Positions 34,914 to 43,631 of a stretch of DNA of 48,107 nt are shown here, one piece after another. The notes under the pieces are model-generated. The model worked only from the letters and a program-made list of their open reading frames with translations. It was not told the origin of the DNA and made no database searches. This DNA is from Luteimonas terricola (GTDB lineage: Bacteria; Pseudomonadota; Gammaproteobacteria; Xanthomonadales; Xanthomonadaceae), in assembly GCF_004352845.1 (NCBI RefSeq), contig NZ_SJRX01000010.1, positions 1 through 48,107 of the forward strand. Reading direction: 5' to 3'. The first letter of the stretch is position 1; each line of letters begins with the position of its first letter. The translations under genes were made by a program, and so were the position numbers.

Positions 34914-37900
34914 GTGAAGACCGTGCCCGACCTCCCCCTTGGCGACCTGCTGCCGCCCGACCCGCTGCGCGCGGCCATCACCCGACACTGGCTGGCAGAC
35001 GAAGCCACCCGGGTCCGGGCCCTGCTTGACGAAGCCCGCCAGCCGCCCGCCGAGGCCGCCGCCATCGCCGCCACCGCCGCCGACCTGGTGCGCCGGGTGC
35101 GCGCACGGGCGCTCGACCAGGGCGTGGTGGAGTCCTTCATGCGCCAGTACGACCTCGGCAGCGAAGAGGGCGTGCTGCTGATGTGCGTGGCCGAGGCCCT
35201 GCTGCGCATCCCGGACGCGGACACCACCGACAAACTGATCCGCGACAAGCTCGGCGAGGCCGACTGGAAGCGGCACATGGGCCAGTCGGAGTCGGTGCTG
35301 GTGAACGCCTCCACCTGGGGGCTGATGCTCACCGGCCACCTGGTCGACCTGGCCGACGACACCAAGCGCGACGTCCACGGCGCCTTCAAGCGCCTGGCCG
35401 GGCGCGTCGGCGAACCCGTGATCCGGCTGGCGGTGCGCCAGGCGATGAAGATCATGGGCCACCAGTTCGTGATGGGGCAGACCATCGGCGAGGCCCTGTC
35501 GCGCGCGCGCAAGGGCCGCAACGCCAACTACCGCTATTCCTTCGACATGCTCGGCGAGGCGGCGCTCACGCAGCAGGATGCCGACCGCTACCTCGAGGCC
35601 TATCGCAGCGCCATCGACGCCATCGGCCGCGGCGCGGGGCCCTCCGCCGACGAGATCGTCGCACCTTCGATCTCGGTCAAGCTCTCCGCCCTGCATCCGC
35701 GCTACGAGCACGCCAAGCGCGAACGGGTGCTGGCCGAGCTGGCGCCACGGCTGCTCGACCTCGCGCAGCGCGCCAAGGGCCACGGCATCGGCCTGACCGT
35801 CGACGCCGAGGAAGCCGACCGCCTGGAGCTGTCGCTGGACGTGTTCGAGGCCGCCTGGCTCGACGACTCGCTGGCCGGATGGAACGGCCTGGGCATCGTG
35901 GTGCAGGCCTACCAGAAGCGCGCGCCGTTCGTGATCGACTGGACCGCCGGCCTCGCCGGCCGAGGCGGCCGCCGGATCGCGGTGCGCCTGGTCAAGGGCG
36001 CCTACTGGGATGCCGAGATCAAGCGCGCGCAGGTCGAGGGCCAACCCGGCTACCCGGTGTTCACGCGCAAGCCCAACACCGACGTCAGCTACCTCGCCTG
36101 CGCGCGCCGCCTGCTCGACGCCGGCGAGGTGGTGTTCCCGATGTTCGCCACCCACAACGCGCAGACCATCGCCGCCGTGCACCGCCTGGCCGCCGGGCGG
36201 CCATTCGAGTTCCAGAAGCTGCACGGCATGGGCGACGACCTCTACGACGAGGTGATCCCGGCCGACCGCCTCGGCGTGCCCTGCCGCGTGTACGCGCCGG
36301 TGGGCAGCCACGAGGACCTGTTGCCCTATCTGGTGCGGCGCCTGCTCGAGAACGGCGCCAACTCCAGCTTCGTCAACCGCATCACCGACGAGGACGTCGC
36401 GATCGAGGACCTGGTCCGCGACCCGGTCGAGGTCGTGGCCGCGTTCGATCCGATCCCGCACCCCCGCATTCCGCTCCCGGCCGACATGCTCCGCAGCCAG
36501 GGCACCGACAGGACCAATTCCATGGGCATCAACCTCGCCAACGACGACGACCTGCAGAACCTGGCCGCGGCGATCGCCGCCGAGCCCACCGACTGGCAGG
36601 CCGTGCCGCTGGTCCCGGGCGCCACCAGCGCCGCCGACTGGACCGAGGTCACCAGCCCCGCCGACCGCCGCCGCCGCGTCGGCCGCTGGCAGGCCGCCGA
36701 CGCCGCCACCGTGGAGCGCGCGATGGCCAACGCGGTGGCCGCACAGCCGGCCTGGGACGCGACCCCCGTCGCCAGCCGCGCCGCCCTGCTCGAGCACGCC
36801 GCCGACCTGCTGGAGCAGCGCATGCCGCGCTACATGGCGCTGTGCACGATGGAGGCCGGCAAGACCATTCCCGACGGCGTGGCCGAAGTGCGCGAAGCAG
36901 TCGATTTCCTGCGCTACTACGCCGGCCAGGCGCGCGGCATTTCCGCGCCCGAAGCCCTGCCCGGCCCGACCGGCGAAACCAACACCCTGCAGCTGGCCGG
37001 GCGCGGCGTGTTCGCCTGCATCTCGCCGTGGAACTTCCCGCTGGCGATCTTCATCGGCCAGGTCGCCGCGGCCCTGGTCACCGGCAACACCGTGCTGGCC
37101 AAGCCCGCCGAGCAGACCACCCTGGTCGGCTTCGAAGCGGTGAAGCTCCTGCACGAGGCCGGCGTTCCCGAGACAGTGCTGCAGCTCGTGCCCGGCGACG
37201 GTGCCAGCGTGGGCGCCGCGCTGACCGGCGACCCGCGCATCGCCGGCGTGGTGTTCACCGGCTCCAACGGCACCGCGCTTGCGATCAACCGCGCGCTGGC
37301 CGCGCGCGACGGCGCGATCGGCACCCTGATCGCCGAGACCGGCGGCCAGAACGCGATGATCGCCGACTCCTCGGCGCTGCCCGAGCAGCTGATCAAGGAC
37401 GTGATGGCCTCGGCCTTCACCTCCGCCGGCCAGCGCTGCTCGGCCGCGCGCGTGCTGTTCGTGCAGGACGACATCGCCGACAAAGTCATCACCATGCTGG
37501 CCGGCGCGATGGCCGAGCTCAAGGTCGGCGATCCCGGCCAGCTGTCGACCGACGTCGGCCCGGTGATCGATGCCGACGCGCTGGGCATGCTCGACCGCCA
37601 CGCCGAACGCATGCAGGGCGAGGCCCGGCTGATCGCGCAGGCCGCCATGGGGGACGACACGGCGCACGGCACGTTCTTCGCGCCGCGCGCGTGGGAACTG
37701 AAGTCGCTGTCGCAGCTCGACCGCGAGAACTTCGGCCCCGCGCTGCACGTGATCCGCTGGAAGGCCAGCGAGCTCGACCAGGTGATCGACGCCATCAACA
37801 CCACCGGCTACGGCCTGACCCTGGGCATCCACTCGCGCATCGACGAAACCGTCGAGCTGATCGCCGCGCGGGCCCGGGTCGGCAACGTCTACGTCAACCG

Positions 37901-38075
37901 CAACCAGGTCGGCGCGGTGGTGGGGACGCAGCCCTTTGGCGGGCAGCGGCTGTCCGGGACCGGCCCCAAGGCCGGCGGCCCGCACTACCTGCCGCGCTTC
38001 ACCACCGAGAAGGTCGTGACCATCAACACCACCGCCGCCGGTGGCAACGCCTCGCTGCTGACGCTGGGCGACTGA
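34914..38075 (+). CDS. putA: Bifunctional proline dehydrogenase / P5C dehydrogenase
   Basis: A 1053-residue enzyme that oxidises proline to glutamate in two steps. The N-terminal half is the FAD-linked proline dehydrogenase (Y-R-Y-S-F-D-M-L-G-E-A-A near residue 208 and R-L-V-K-G-A-Y-W-D). The C-terminal half is the NAD-dependent aldehyde dehydrogenase with catalytic Cys842 (G-Q-R-C-S) and Glu808 (A-E-T-G-G). Unlike E. coli PutA (about 1320 residues) it has no N-terminal ribbon-helix-helix DNA-binding domain, so it is not its own repressor. The GTG at 34914 is chosen; no Shine-Dalgarno is visible, and a GTG three codons later is possible. Confidence 0.95.
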   Translation: MKTVPDLPLGDLLPPDPLRAAITRHWLADEATRVRALLDEARQPPAEAAAIAATAADLVRRVRARALDQGVVESFMRQYDLGSEEGVLLMCVAEALLRIPDADTTDKLIRDKLGEADWKRHMGQSESVLVNASTWGLMLTGHLVDLADDTKRDVHGAFKRLAGRVGEPVIRLAVRQAMKIMGHQFVMGQTIGEALSRARKGRNANYRYSFDMLGEAALTQQDADRYLEAYRSAIDAIGRGAGPSADEIVAPSISVKLSALHPRYEHAKRERVLAELAPRLLDLAQRAKGHGIGLTVDAEEADRLELSLDVFEAAWLDDSLAGWNGLGIVVQAYQKRAPFVIDWTAGLAGRGGRRIAVRLVKGAYWDAEIKRAQVEGQPGYPVFTRKPNTDVSYLACARRLLDAGEVVFPMFATHNAQTIAAVHRLAAGRPFEFQKLHGMGDDLYDEVIPADRLGVPCRVYAPVGSHEDLLPYLVRRLLENGANSSFVNRITDEDVAIEDLVRDPVEVVAAFDPIPHPRIPLPADMLRSQGTDRTNSMGINLANDDDLQNLAAAIAAEPTDWQAVPLVPGATSAADWTEVTSPADRRRRVGRWQAADAATVERAMANAVAAQPAWDATPVASRAALLEHAADLLEQRMPRYMALCTMEAGKTIPDGVAEVREAVDFLRYYAGQARGISAPEALPGPTGETNTLQLAGRGVFACISPWNFPLAIFIGQVAAALVTGNTVLAKPAEQTTLVGFEAVKLLHEAGVPETVLQLVPGDGASVGAALTGDPRIAGVVFTGSNGTALAINRALAARDGAIGTLIAETGGQNAMIADSSALPEQLIKDVMASAFTSAGQRCSAARVLFVQDDIADKVITMLAGAMAELKVGDPGQLSTDVGPVIDADALGMLDRHAERMQGEARLIAQAAMGDDTAHGTFFAPRAWELKSLSQLDRENFGPALHVIRWKASELDQVIDAINTTGYGLTLGIHSRIDETVELIAARARVGNVYVNRNQVGAVVGTQPFGGQRLSGTGPKAGGPHYLPRFTTEKVVTINTTAAGGNASLLTLGD

Positions 38076-38104
38076 TCCGCACAGCCAGCGGCACGAATGA
38101 AAAA

Positions 38105-38504
38105 GGTTCATCTCCCGACTGAGGGAATGGCGCGCCATTGATGCTCTCGGGCGCCGGGTGCCAAGGCCCTTGAGTGCTCATGTCCCCCGGCGCCGGCCTG
38201 CGGCCAGCGCCTCCTCCTTGACTTCGCTCTCAAGGGCCTTGGCACCCGGTGCGCAGCAATACGCGGTGGCCCCACGAGCAAAGCCGGTGTCCCCGCGCAC
38301 CTGCAGCAACGCCGAGCCCCGTCGTGGCCGGGCGGCCTTCGCGGGGAAGTCAAGGAGGAGGCATCCGCCGCCAGGCGGATGCCGGGGGACATGAGCCGCG
38401 ACGGCCTCCCGGCCGCGGCGGGGCCCTCCAGCTCACGGCGGGGCGTAGCGAAAGAAGCAGACACTCCTCGTCGGAACCGTTTCCCCGGAGATGGGAGATG
38501 AACC
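38105..38504. repeat. Complete MITE-like element, copy A
   Basis: A 400-bp element between putA and fadL, bounded by perfect 12-bp inverted ends, GGTTCATCTCCC (38105-38116) and GGGAGATGAACC (38493-38504). Inside are two long hairpins. The first has a perfect 19-bp stem (38156-38174 with 38229-38247). The second has an imperfect stem built on GGCCGGG and CCCGGCC. Their loops carry the same motif, CTCATGTCCCCCGGC followed by GCCTCCTCCTTGACTTC, in opposite directions. A reverse-complement copy starts at 47767. No transposase is encoded; a 78-codon frame inside is conserved between copies but lacks coding support. Together with the terminator it fills the whole gap between putA and fadL. Confidence 0.85.
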
Positions 38505-38507
38505 AAG

Positions 38508-38535
38508 AAAAAGCCCCGCGTGGGCGGGGCTTTTT
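38508..38535. terminator. Rho-independent terminator of fadL
   Basis: AAAAA, GCCCCGC (38513-38519), a GTGG loop, GCGGGGC (38524-38530) and TTTTT form a classical bidirectional terminator. It lies 20 bases after the fadL stop on the minus strand and directly against the right end of element copy A. Confidence 0.9.
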
Positions 38536-38555
38536 CGTGATCGTGGAAGCGCCGG

Positions 38556-39896
38556 TCAGAACCGGTACTTCGCCGACACGCCGAACAGGTTGGCGTCGCC
38601 GTCGTAGGGACCGGTGATGGTGCTGCCGCCGCTGCTGAAATCGACCTTCGGGTCGTCCGGCTTCAGATGGGTGAAGGCGAAGTCCACTTCCATCGCGTCG
38701 CTGACCGCCCAGGTGGCGCCGATCGAGTACCAGCGGCGATCGTCGTCGGGCAGGCGCGGGGTGCGGTGCTCGATGCTGGTCGGGGTTTCGTCGTGGGCCA
38801 CGCCGCCGCGCAGGATCCAGGCCTCGTTGAGCCTGTACTCGGCGCCGATCGACATGAACGCGGTGTCTTCCCAGCCGAAGGGCTCGACCGAATCCGGGTC
38901 GCCGTTGTCGAACTGGATGCGCACTTCCTCCAGCGACGACCAGCCGGTCTGCGTCCAGTTGGCCATCATCGCGAAGCGGTCGGTGAAGTCGTAGCGGGCG
39001 ACCACGGCCAGGGTCGACGGGGTGGTCAGCTTGGCACCGACACCACCGTTGTTGAACAGCTGGGCGGTGACCGGGTTGCTGTTGAACACCGCGCGCACGT
39101 CGCCGGGCACGGCCCATTCCACGTTGCCGCGGAGCTCGTAGTCGATCTCGGACTGGTAGCTGACGCCCAGCGCCAGGCGGTCGGTCGGCCGGACGTTGAC
39201 GCCGACCAGCCAGCCGAAGCCGGTGTCGTCGCCCTCGACGTCGGCATGGCCGTCACGGGCCTGCGGGACGGCGAAGGGCAGCGGGCGGGTGGCGGGATTG
39301 GAGAACAGCAGGGTGCCGAAGTCGACCGCCTTGGACAGGCTCACGTCGGCCTTGGAGTACACGGCGCCGATGCCGACCGACACGCGGTCGGTGAGGTCCA
39401 GCGCCGCCGACAGCGTCAGGTTCACGATCTGCACATCGGAGGTGTCGGCGAAGTAGCGGCCCTGCCATTCGCGCCCGTACTCGGTCTTCAGGCCGAACGG
39501 CGCGCTGACCATGGCGCCCAGCGCGACGCCGTTGTCGAGCTTGTGGATCACCGAGAACGCCGGGATCGGAGTCACGTCGCCGGCGTTGCCGCCGTTGCCG
39601 CCGGTCAGCGGGCGCCCGAGCGCGTCGGTGCCGGTGCCCTCGAAGGTGTAGCTGAGGTCGATGACCGACAGGTCGGCCTGGACCGTGGTGCCTTCGAAGT
39701 GGGCCATGGTGGCCGGATTGTTGACCACGACCGAGGCGTCGCCTTCATTGACGCCGGAGCCGGCGAATGCCGCGCCGAGGCCCTTGACGCTGTTTTCCTT
39801 GAGCTGGAAGCCCGACGCATGGACCGGGGCCAGGGCCAGCGCGCCGGCAATGCCGAGCGCAAGGGCCGAAGCCTGGAGAAGAGGGGGGGTACGCAT
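38556..39896 (-). CDS. FadL-type outer-membrane transport protein
   Basis: A 446-residue outer-membrane barrel of the FadL/OmpP1/TodX family, which takes up long-chain fatty acids or hydrophobic compounds. The signal peptide ends at V-H-A-S; the mature start S-G-F-Q-L-K-E-N-S-V-K-G-L-G-A-A-F-A-G is the family's N-terminal plug (N-P-A-T-M follows). The chain alternates aromatic and polar residues and ends in phenylalanine (V-S-A-K-Y-R-F). The ATG at 39896 follows AGGAG. The first codons contain seven consecutive C on the coding strand. Confidence 0.9.
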   Translation of the reverse strand: MRTPPLLQASALALGIAGALALAPVHASGFQLKENSVKGLGAAFAGSGVNEGDASVVVNNPATMAHFEGTTVQADLSVIDLSYTFEGTGTDALGRPLTGGNGGNAGDVTPIPAFSVIHKLDNGVALGAMVSAPFGLKTEYGREWQGRYFADTSDVQIVNLTLSAALDLTDRVSVGIGAVYSKADVSLSKAVDFGTLLFSNPATRPLPFAVPQARDGHADVEGDDTGFGWLVGVNVRPTDRLALGVSYQSEIDYELRGNVEWAVPGDVRAVFNSNPVTAQLFNNGGVGAKLTTPSTLAVVARYDFTDRFAMMANWTQTGWSSLEEVRIQFDNGDPDSVEPFGWEDTAFMSIGAEYRLNEAWILRGGVAHDETPTSIEHRTPRLPDDDRRWYSIGATWAVSDAMEVDFAFTHLKPDDPKVDFSSGGSTITGPYDGDANLFGVSAKYRF

Positions 39897-40104
39897 TACT
39901 GGGGGACTCCTGACAAAGTGGCTTGCGGTAGGTGCGCCCGCGGCGGCCGGGCGGTGTGTCCCGCCCTGGTCCACGCGCCGGAAGATTCCCTCCGACCGTG
40001 ACGCCGGCGCACTATACCGTGGCGGATGGTGATGCAGCGGTGTCACGCGTCACGCCCGTCACCGGTTATCTTGGCGCTCCCGGACCCTGGCCCGACCGCC
40101 ACGC

Positions 40105-40797
40105 ATGTTCGTTTCCATCCCGACGCGTTCACGTCCCGCGCTGCGCTGGGCAACGCCGCTGCTGTGCACGACCCTGTGGGCGGTCTACCTGTGGGCCAGC
40201 ACGCGCCCGGAGACGATGGAGCAGGCACTGATGGCGCGCTGGGGCGCGCTCACCGGCGGCCTGGCCCCGGGCGACCTGCTGGCCTCGTGGTCCGACGGCG
40301 AGCGCGGCCTGCGCCTGCTCACCGCGCTGTTCGTGCACGCCGACTGGGCGCACCTGCTCGGCAACCTGGTGTTCCTGCTGATCTTCGGCCTGCCGGCCGA
40401 GCGCGTGATGGGACCGCTGAGGCTGCTCGCCCTGTTCATGGTGGGCGGCGCGGTCGCCAACCTGGCCACGGTGCTCGTGATCGACACCCCCGACCGCCTC
40501 GTGATCGGCGCCAGCGGCGCGGTGTCGGCGCTGATCGGCGCCTATCTCGCGCTGTTCCCCCGCGCCCATCTGGGCGTGGTGCTGCCGCTGGGCCTGTTCC
40601 TCGAGTTCGTGCGCGCGCCGGCCTCGCTGCTGATCGGGATCTGGGCCCTGCTGCAGGTGCTGTTCGCCTATATCGGCCCGGCATTCGGGGCCGTGGCGTG
40701 GTCGGCGCACGCGGTGGGCTTCGTCTTCGGCGCCCTGTTCGCCCTGCTCTCGCGGCGCGCCATCGCGCGCCGCCTGCGCCGCCAGAAGGGTTACTGA
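40105..40797 (+). CDS. Rhomboid family intramembrane serine protease
   Basis: A 230-residue membrane protein with about six helices. The catalytic serine is in G-A-S-G-A-V-S-A and the histidine in S-A-H-A-V-G-F-V-F-G; the N-terminal H-L-L-G-N-L-V-F helix is also conserved. Rhomboids cut membrane-anchored substrates within the bilayer; the substrate is unknown. It diverges from fadL across 208 bases and converges with ctpA; a 7-bp GC hairpin (40797-40818) lies at the junction. Confidence 0.92.
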   Translation: MFVSIPTRSRPALRWATPLLCTTLWAVYLWASTRPETMEQALMARWGALTGGLAPGDLLASWSDGERGLRLLTALFVHADWAHLLGNLVFLLIFGLPAERVMGPLRLLALFMVGGAVANLATVLVIDTPDRLVIGASGAVSALIGAYLALFPRAHLGVVLPLGLFLEFVRAPASLLIGIWALLQVLFAYIGPAFGAVAWSAHAVGFVFGALFALLSRRAIARRLRRQKGY

Positions 40798-40804
40798 GCC
40801 CGGC

Positions 40805-42250
40805 TCACGGCCCGGGCTGCGGCTCTGGTTCGGGTTCCGGTTCCGGCGCCGATTGCGGCGCCGGTCGCGCCTCCGGCGGGACGCAGGAGCCGCCTTCGGC
40901 CAGCCGGCGCAGCACGGCCATGGCGGCCTTGACCGGCTCCTCGCCGGCGAGCACTTCGCCGGGACCATTGTCCTCGTCGCCATCCGCCGCGAGGTGTCCG
41001 CGCAGCGCGGCTTCGCCGAAGACGCCGACGGCTTCGCCCTTGCCGTCGATCACCACGTCGGGTTCGATGCCACGGGCCTGGATGGAGGTGCCGTCGGGCG
41101 TGTAATAACGCGCGGTGGTGAGCTTGACCGCGTCGCCGTTGTCGAGCGGCATCACCGTCTGCACGGAGCCCTTGCCGAAGGTGCGGCTGCCGACGACGCA
41201 GGCGCGACCGTTGTCGCCCAGGGCCCCGGCCAGGACTTCCGAAGCGCTGGCGGAACCGGCGTCGACCAGGACCACCACCGGCCGGCCGCCCATGCGGTCG
41301 CCCGGCGTGGCGCTGAACGCGGTATCGCCGACCTGGATGCGGCCGCGGGTGCTGACGATGCCACCGGTCTCGAGCAGGTCGTCGGCGATCTGCACCGCCG
41401 AGGTGAGCAGGCCGCCGGGGTTGCTGCGCAGGTCGATCAGCAGTCCGCGCAGGCCGGCGCCGCCGGCCTCGGCGTTGAGCCGGTCCAGGGTGTCGCCGAA
41501 GTCCGAGGCGGTGTCGACCTGGAACCCTGCGACGCGCACGTAGCCGAAGCCGGGTTCGCGGATGCTGCCGCGCACGCTGGGCGAGCGGATCACCGCGCGC
41601 GCCACGCGCAGCTCCAGCGGCTCGGCCTCGCCTTCGCGGACGATGGTGACCCCGACCTCGGTGCCCGGCGGCCCGCGCAGCGGCCCACGGCCCTCGTGGC
41701 TGTCCAGCGTCAGGGCCTCGCCGTCCACGGCGACGATCAGGTCGCCGGAGCGGATGCCGGCGCGCTGCGCCGGGCTGTCGTCCATCGGCGCGACCACGCG
41801 CATGCGGCCGTCGGGCAGCTGCATCACCTCCACGCCGATGCCTTCATAGGCGCCGGTCGTGCCCTCCTCGAACGCTTCGGCGTCGCTGCGCTGCAGGTAG
41901 GCGCTGTGCGGGTCGAGGTCCAGCAGCAGGCCGCGGATCGCCGCCTGCATCAGCTCGTGGTCATCGACCTCGTCGACGTGGCCGGCACGCACGGCGTTGA
42001 ACACCAGCACGAAGCGGCTGATCTCCTCCAGCGGTACCGTGCTGGCTGGGGATGCATCGGATTCCTGACGGACCGCTTCGGCCGGGTCGACCGGAGCCTC
42101 GGGTTCGGCCGGGGCGGCATCATCCACCGGCTCCCCGGCATCCTGCGTCGCGGGCGGCGCGTCCTGCGGCGGCTCCGGCGGCACCTCCTGCGCGGCGGCG
42201 GGCAGGACCAGCAGGCTGGCGAGGGCGAGCGTCAACAGGCTGGCGCGCAT
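40805..42250 (-). CDS. ctpA: S41 family C-terminal processing protease
   Basis: A 481-residue periplasmic protease. A signal peptide ends near A-A-A-Q, followed by a proline- and acid-rich linker (to about residue 65). A PDZ domain occupies about residues 140-220 (S-P-A-Q-R-A-G-I-R-S-G-D-L-I). The catalytic serine lies in G-S-A-S-A-S-E near residue 333 and the lysine in S-R-T-F-G-K-G-S-V-Q. The C-terminus is a proline/glutamate repeat (P-E-P-E-P-E). It is the last gene of the gpmI-envC-ctpA run, 82 bases after envC; in several bacteria such proteases work with envelope hydrolases. Confidence 0.93.
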   Translation of the reverse strand: MRASLLTLALASLLVLPAAAQEVPPEPPQDAPPATQDAGEPVDDAAPAEPEAPVDPAEAVRQESDASPASTVPLEEISRFVLVFNAVRAGHVDEVDDHELMQAAIRGLLLDLDPHSAYLQRSDAEAFEEGTTGAYEGIGVEVMQLPDGRMRVVAPMDDSPAQRAGIRSGDLIVAVDGEALTLDSHEGRGPLRGPPGTEVGVTIVREGEAEPLELRVARAVIRSPSVRGSIREPGFGYVRVAGFQVDTASDFGDTLDRLNAEAGGAGLRGLLIDLRSNPGGLLTSAVQIADDLLETGGIVSTRGRIQVGDTAFSATPGDRMGGRPVVVLVDAGSASASEVLAGALGDNGRACVVGSRTFGKGSVQTVMPLDNGDAVKLTTARYYTPDGTSIQARGIEPDVVIDGKGEAVGVFGEAALRGHLAADGDEDNGPGEVLAGEEPVKAAMAVLRRLAEGGSCVPPEARPAPQSAPEPEPEPEPQPGP

Positions 42251-42332
42251 GCGGAACTCCGGTCGGGACAGTGATGGGACAGCGCGCCGCGGCGCGGGTT
42301 CCGATTATGCCGCCCGAGCGCGATGGCGCGGT

Positions 42333-43631
42333 TCAGCGCTTCTGCAGCCAGGCGCCGGGGTCGACCGGCTTGCCTGCGCGGCGCAGCTCGAAATACAGGG
42401 CCGCACGCCCCTGGCCGCCGGAGGTGCCGACGGTGGACACGGCGTCGCCGCGGCGGACGCGGTCGCCGGGACCCTTGAGCAGGCTGTCGTTGTGCGCGTA
42501 CAGGCTCATGTAGCCGTTGCCGTGGTCGATGATCAGGATCAGGCCGTAGCCGGTCATCCATTCCGCGAACACCACCGTGCCCTCGGCGACCGCGGTGACC
42601 GGGGTGCCGGCCGCGGCGGCGACCAGCACGCCCGAACTGCGGCGGCCGTCGGGCATGCGCGCGCCATAGCCGGCCAGCAGGCTGCCGGTCAGCGGCCAGG
42701 ACAGGCCGCCGACCTGCACCGCCGCCGTGCGCGCCACCGCCACCCTGGGCGCGTCCGGCACCGGGCTGCCGGGGGCGGTACCGCCCGGCGTGCCGGTCTC
42801 GCGCCTTGCCGCCGCGGCGCGACGCGCCGCTTCGGCCTTTCGTTCGGCCTCGGCCTTGCGCGCCGCTTCGCGCAGGCGCGCGAGCAGGGTTTCAAGCGAC
42901 TTTGCGTCCGCGCCCAGCGCCTTCTCGCGGTCGCTGCGATCCTGGTAGCGGGCGTCAAGCGCGGCAACCGCCTTGGCACGCTCGCCGCGCTCGCGTTCCA
43001 GCGCGGCGGCCTGTGCGCGCTGGCGCGCGCCGGCTTCGGCCAACGCCGCGCGTTCGTCGGCGATGGACTGCTCCATCGCCTCCAGCCCGGCGAGCTCGTT
43101 CGACAGTTCGGTGATGCGCGCGCTGCGGCCGCGCTGCAGGTAGCCGTGGTAGGCCAGGCTGCGGTTGGCGCTGGCGACGTCGTCCTGCGCCAGCAGCAGC
43201 TTCAAGGGCGCGGCGCCGCCGACGGTGTAGGCCGCGCGCAGCAGGCCCGCGAGCTCGGTGCGCTGCGCCGACATGCTCTCGGCCAGGACGTCGCGCCGCG
43301 CCTCCAGCTCCGCCAGCGCCTGCTGCTGGCGCACCAGTGCGGCCTCGGTTTCGGCCAGCTCGCGGGCGTTGCGGGCCACGCGCTCGTCGGCATCGCGCAG
43401 CGCGCGGCTGGCCTCGCCGCGCTGGCCCTCGATGCGGCGGCGCTCGCGCCCCACCTGGTTGAGTTCGCGCTTGACGTTCTCGAGCCTGCGCTGCGCGTCG
43501 CGGCTGTCCTGCGCCGCCAGCGGGCCGGCCGGAAGCAGCAGCAGCGCCAGCAGCGCCAGCAGCAGGACGAACACCGCGGCCGGTACCGGCACGCGGGAGG
43601 GGCGGCGCAGCCTGGCCGCCGGGGCGCTCAC
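42333..43631 (-). CDS. envC: Murein hydrolase activator EnvC-like
   Basis: A 432-residue periplasmic protein with a signal segment, two long coiled coils (about residues 40-260, heptad-rich) and a C-terminal LytM domain. The zinc ligands of active M23 enzymes are missing: the usual H-x3-D region reads S-S-G-V-L-V and the final H-x-H reads A-L-Y-F-E. That matches EnvC, which activates amidases AmiA/AmiB during cell separation rather than cutting peptidoglycan itself. The GTG start at 43631 overlaps the gpmI stop (GTGA). Confidence 0.9.
   Translation of the reverse strand: MSAPAARLRRPSRVPVPAAVFVLLLALLALLLLPAGPLAAQDSRDAQRRLENVKRELNQVGRERRRIEGQRGEASRALRDADERVARNARELAETEAALVRQQQALAELEARRDVLAESMSAQRTELAGLLRAAYTVGGAAPLKLLLAQDDVASANRSLAYHGYLQRGRSARITELSNELAGLEAMEQSIADERAALAEAGARQRAQAAALERERGERAKAVAALDARYQDRSDREKALGADAKSLETLLARLREAARKAEAERKAEAARRAAAARRETGTPGGTAPGSPVPDAPRVAVARTAAVQVGGLSWPLTGSLLAGYGARMPDGRRSSGVLVAAAAGTPVTAVAEGTVVFAEWMTGYGLILIIDHGNGYMSLYAHNDSLLKGPGDRVRRGDAVSTVGTSGGQGRAALYFELRRAGKPVDPGAWLQKR

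Noticed and set aside
34872..38138. 1088-codon minus-strand frame opposite putA
   Set aside because: Same shadow effect; the plus strand encodes both PutA domains with catalytic residues.
38158..38394. 78-codon frame inside element copy A, with a 74-codon match in copy B
   Set aside because: The similarity is explained by the DNA repeat; the frame crosses the hairpins and has no ribosome binding site.
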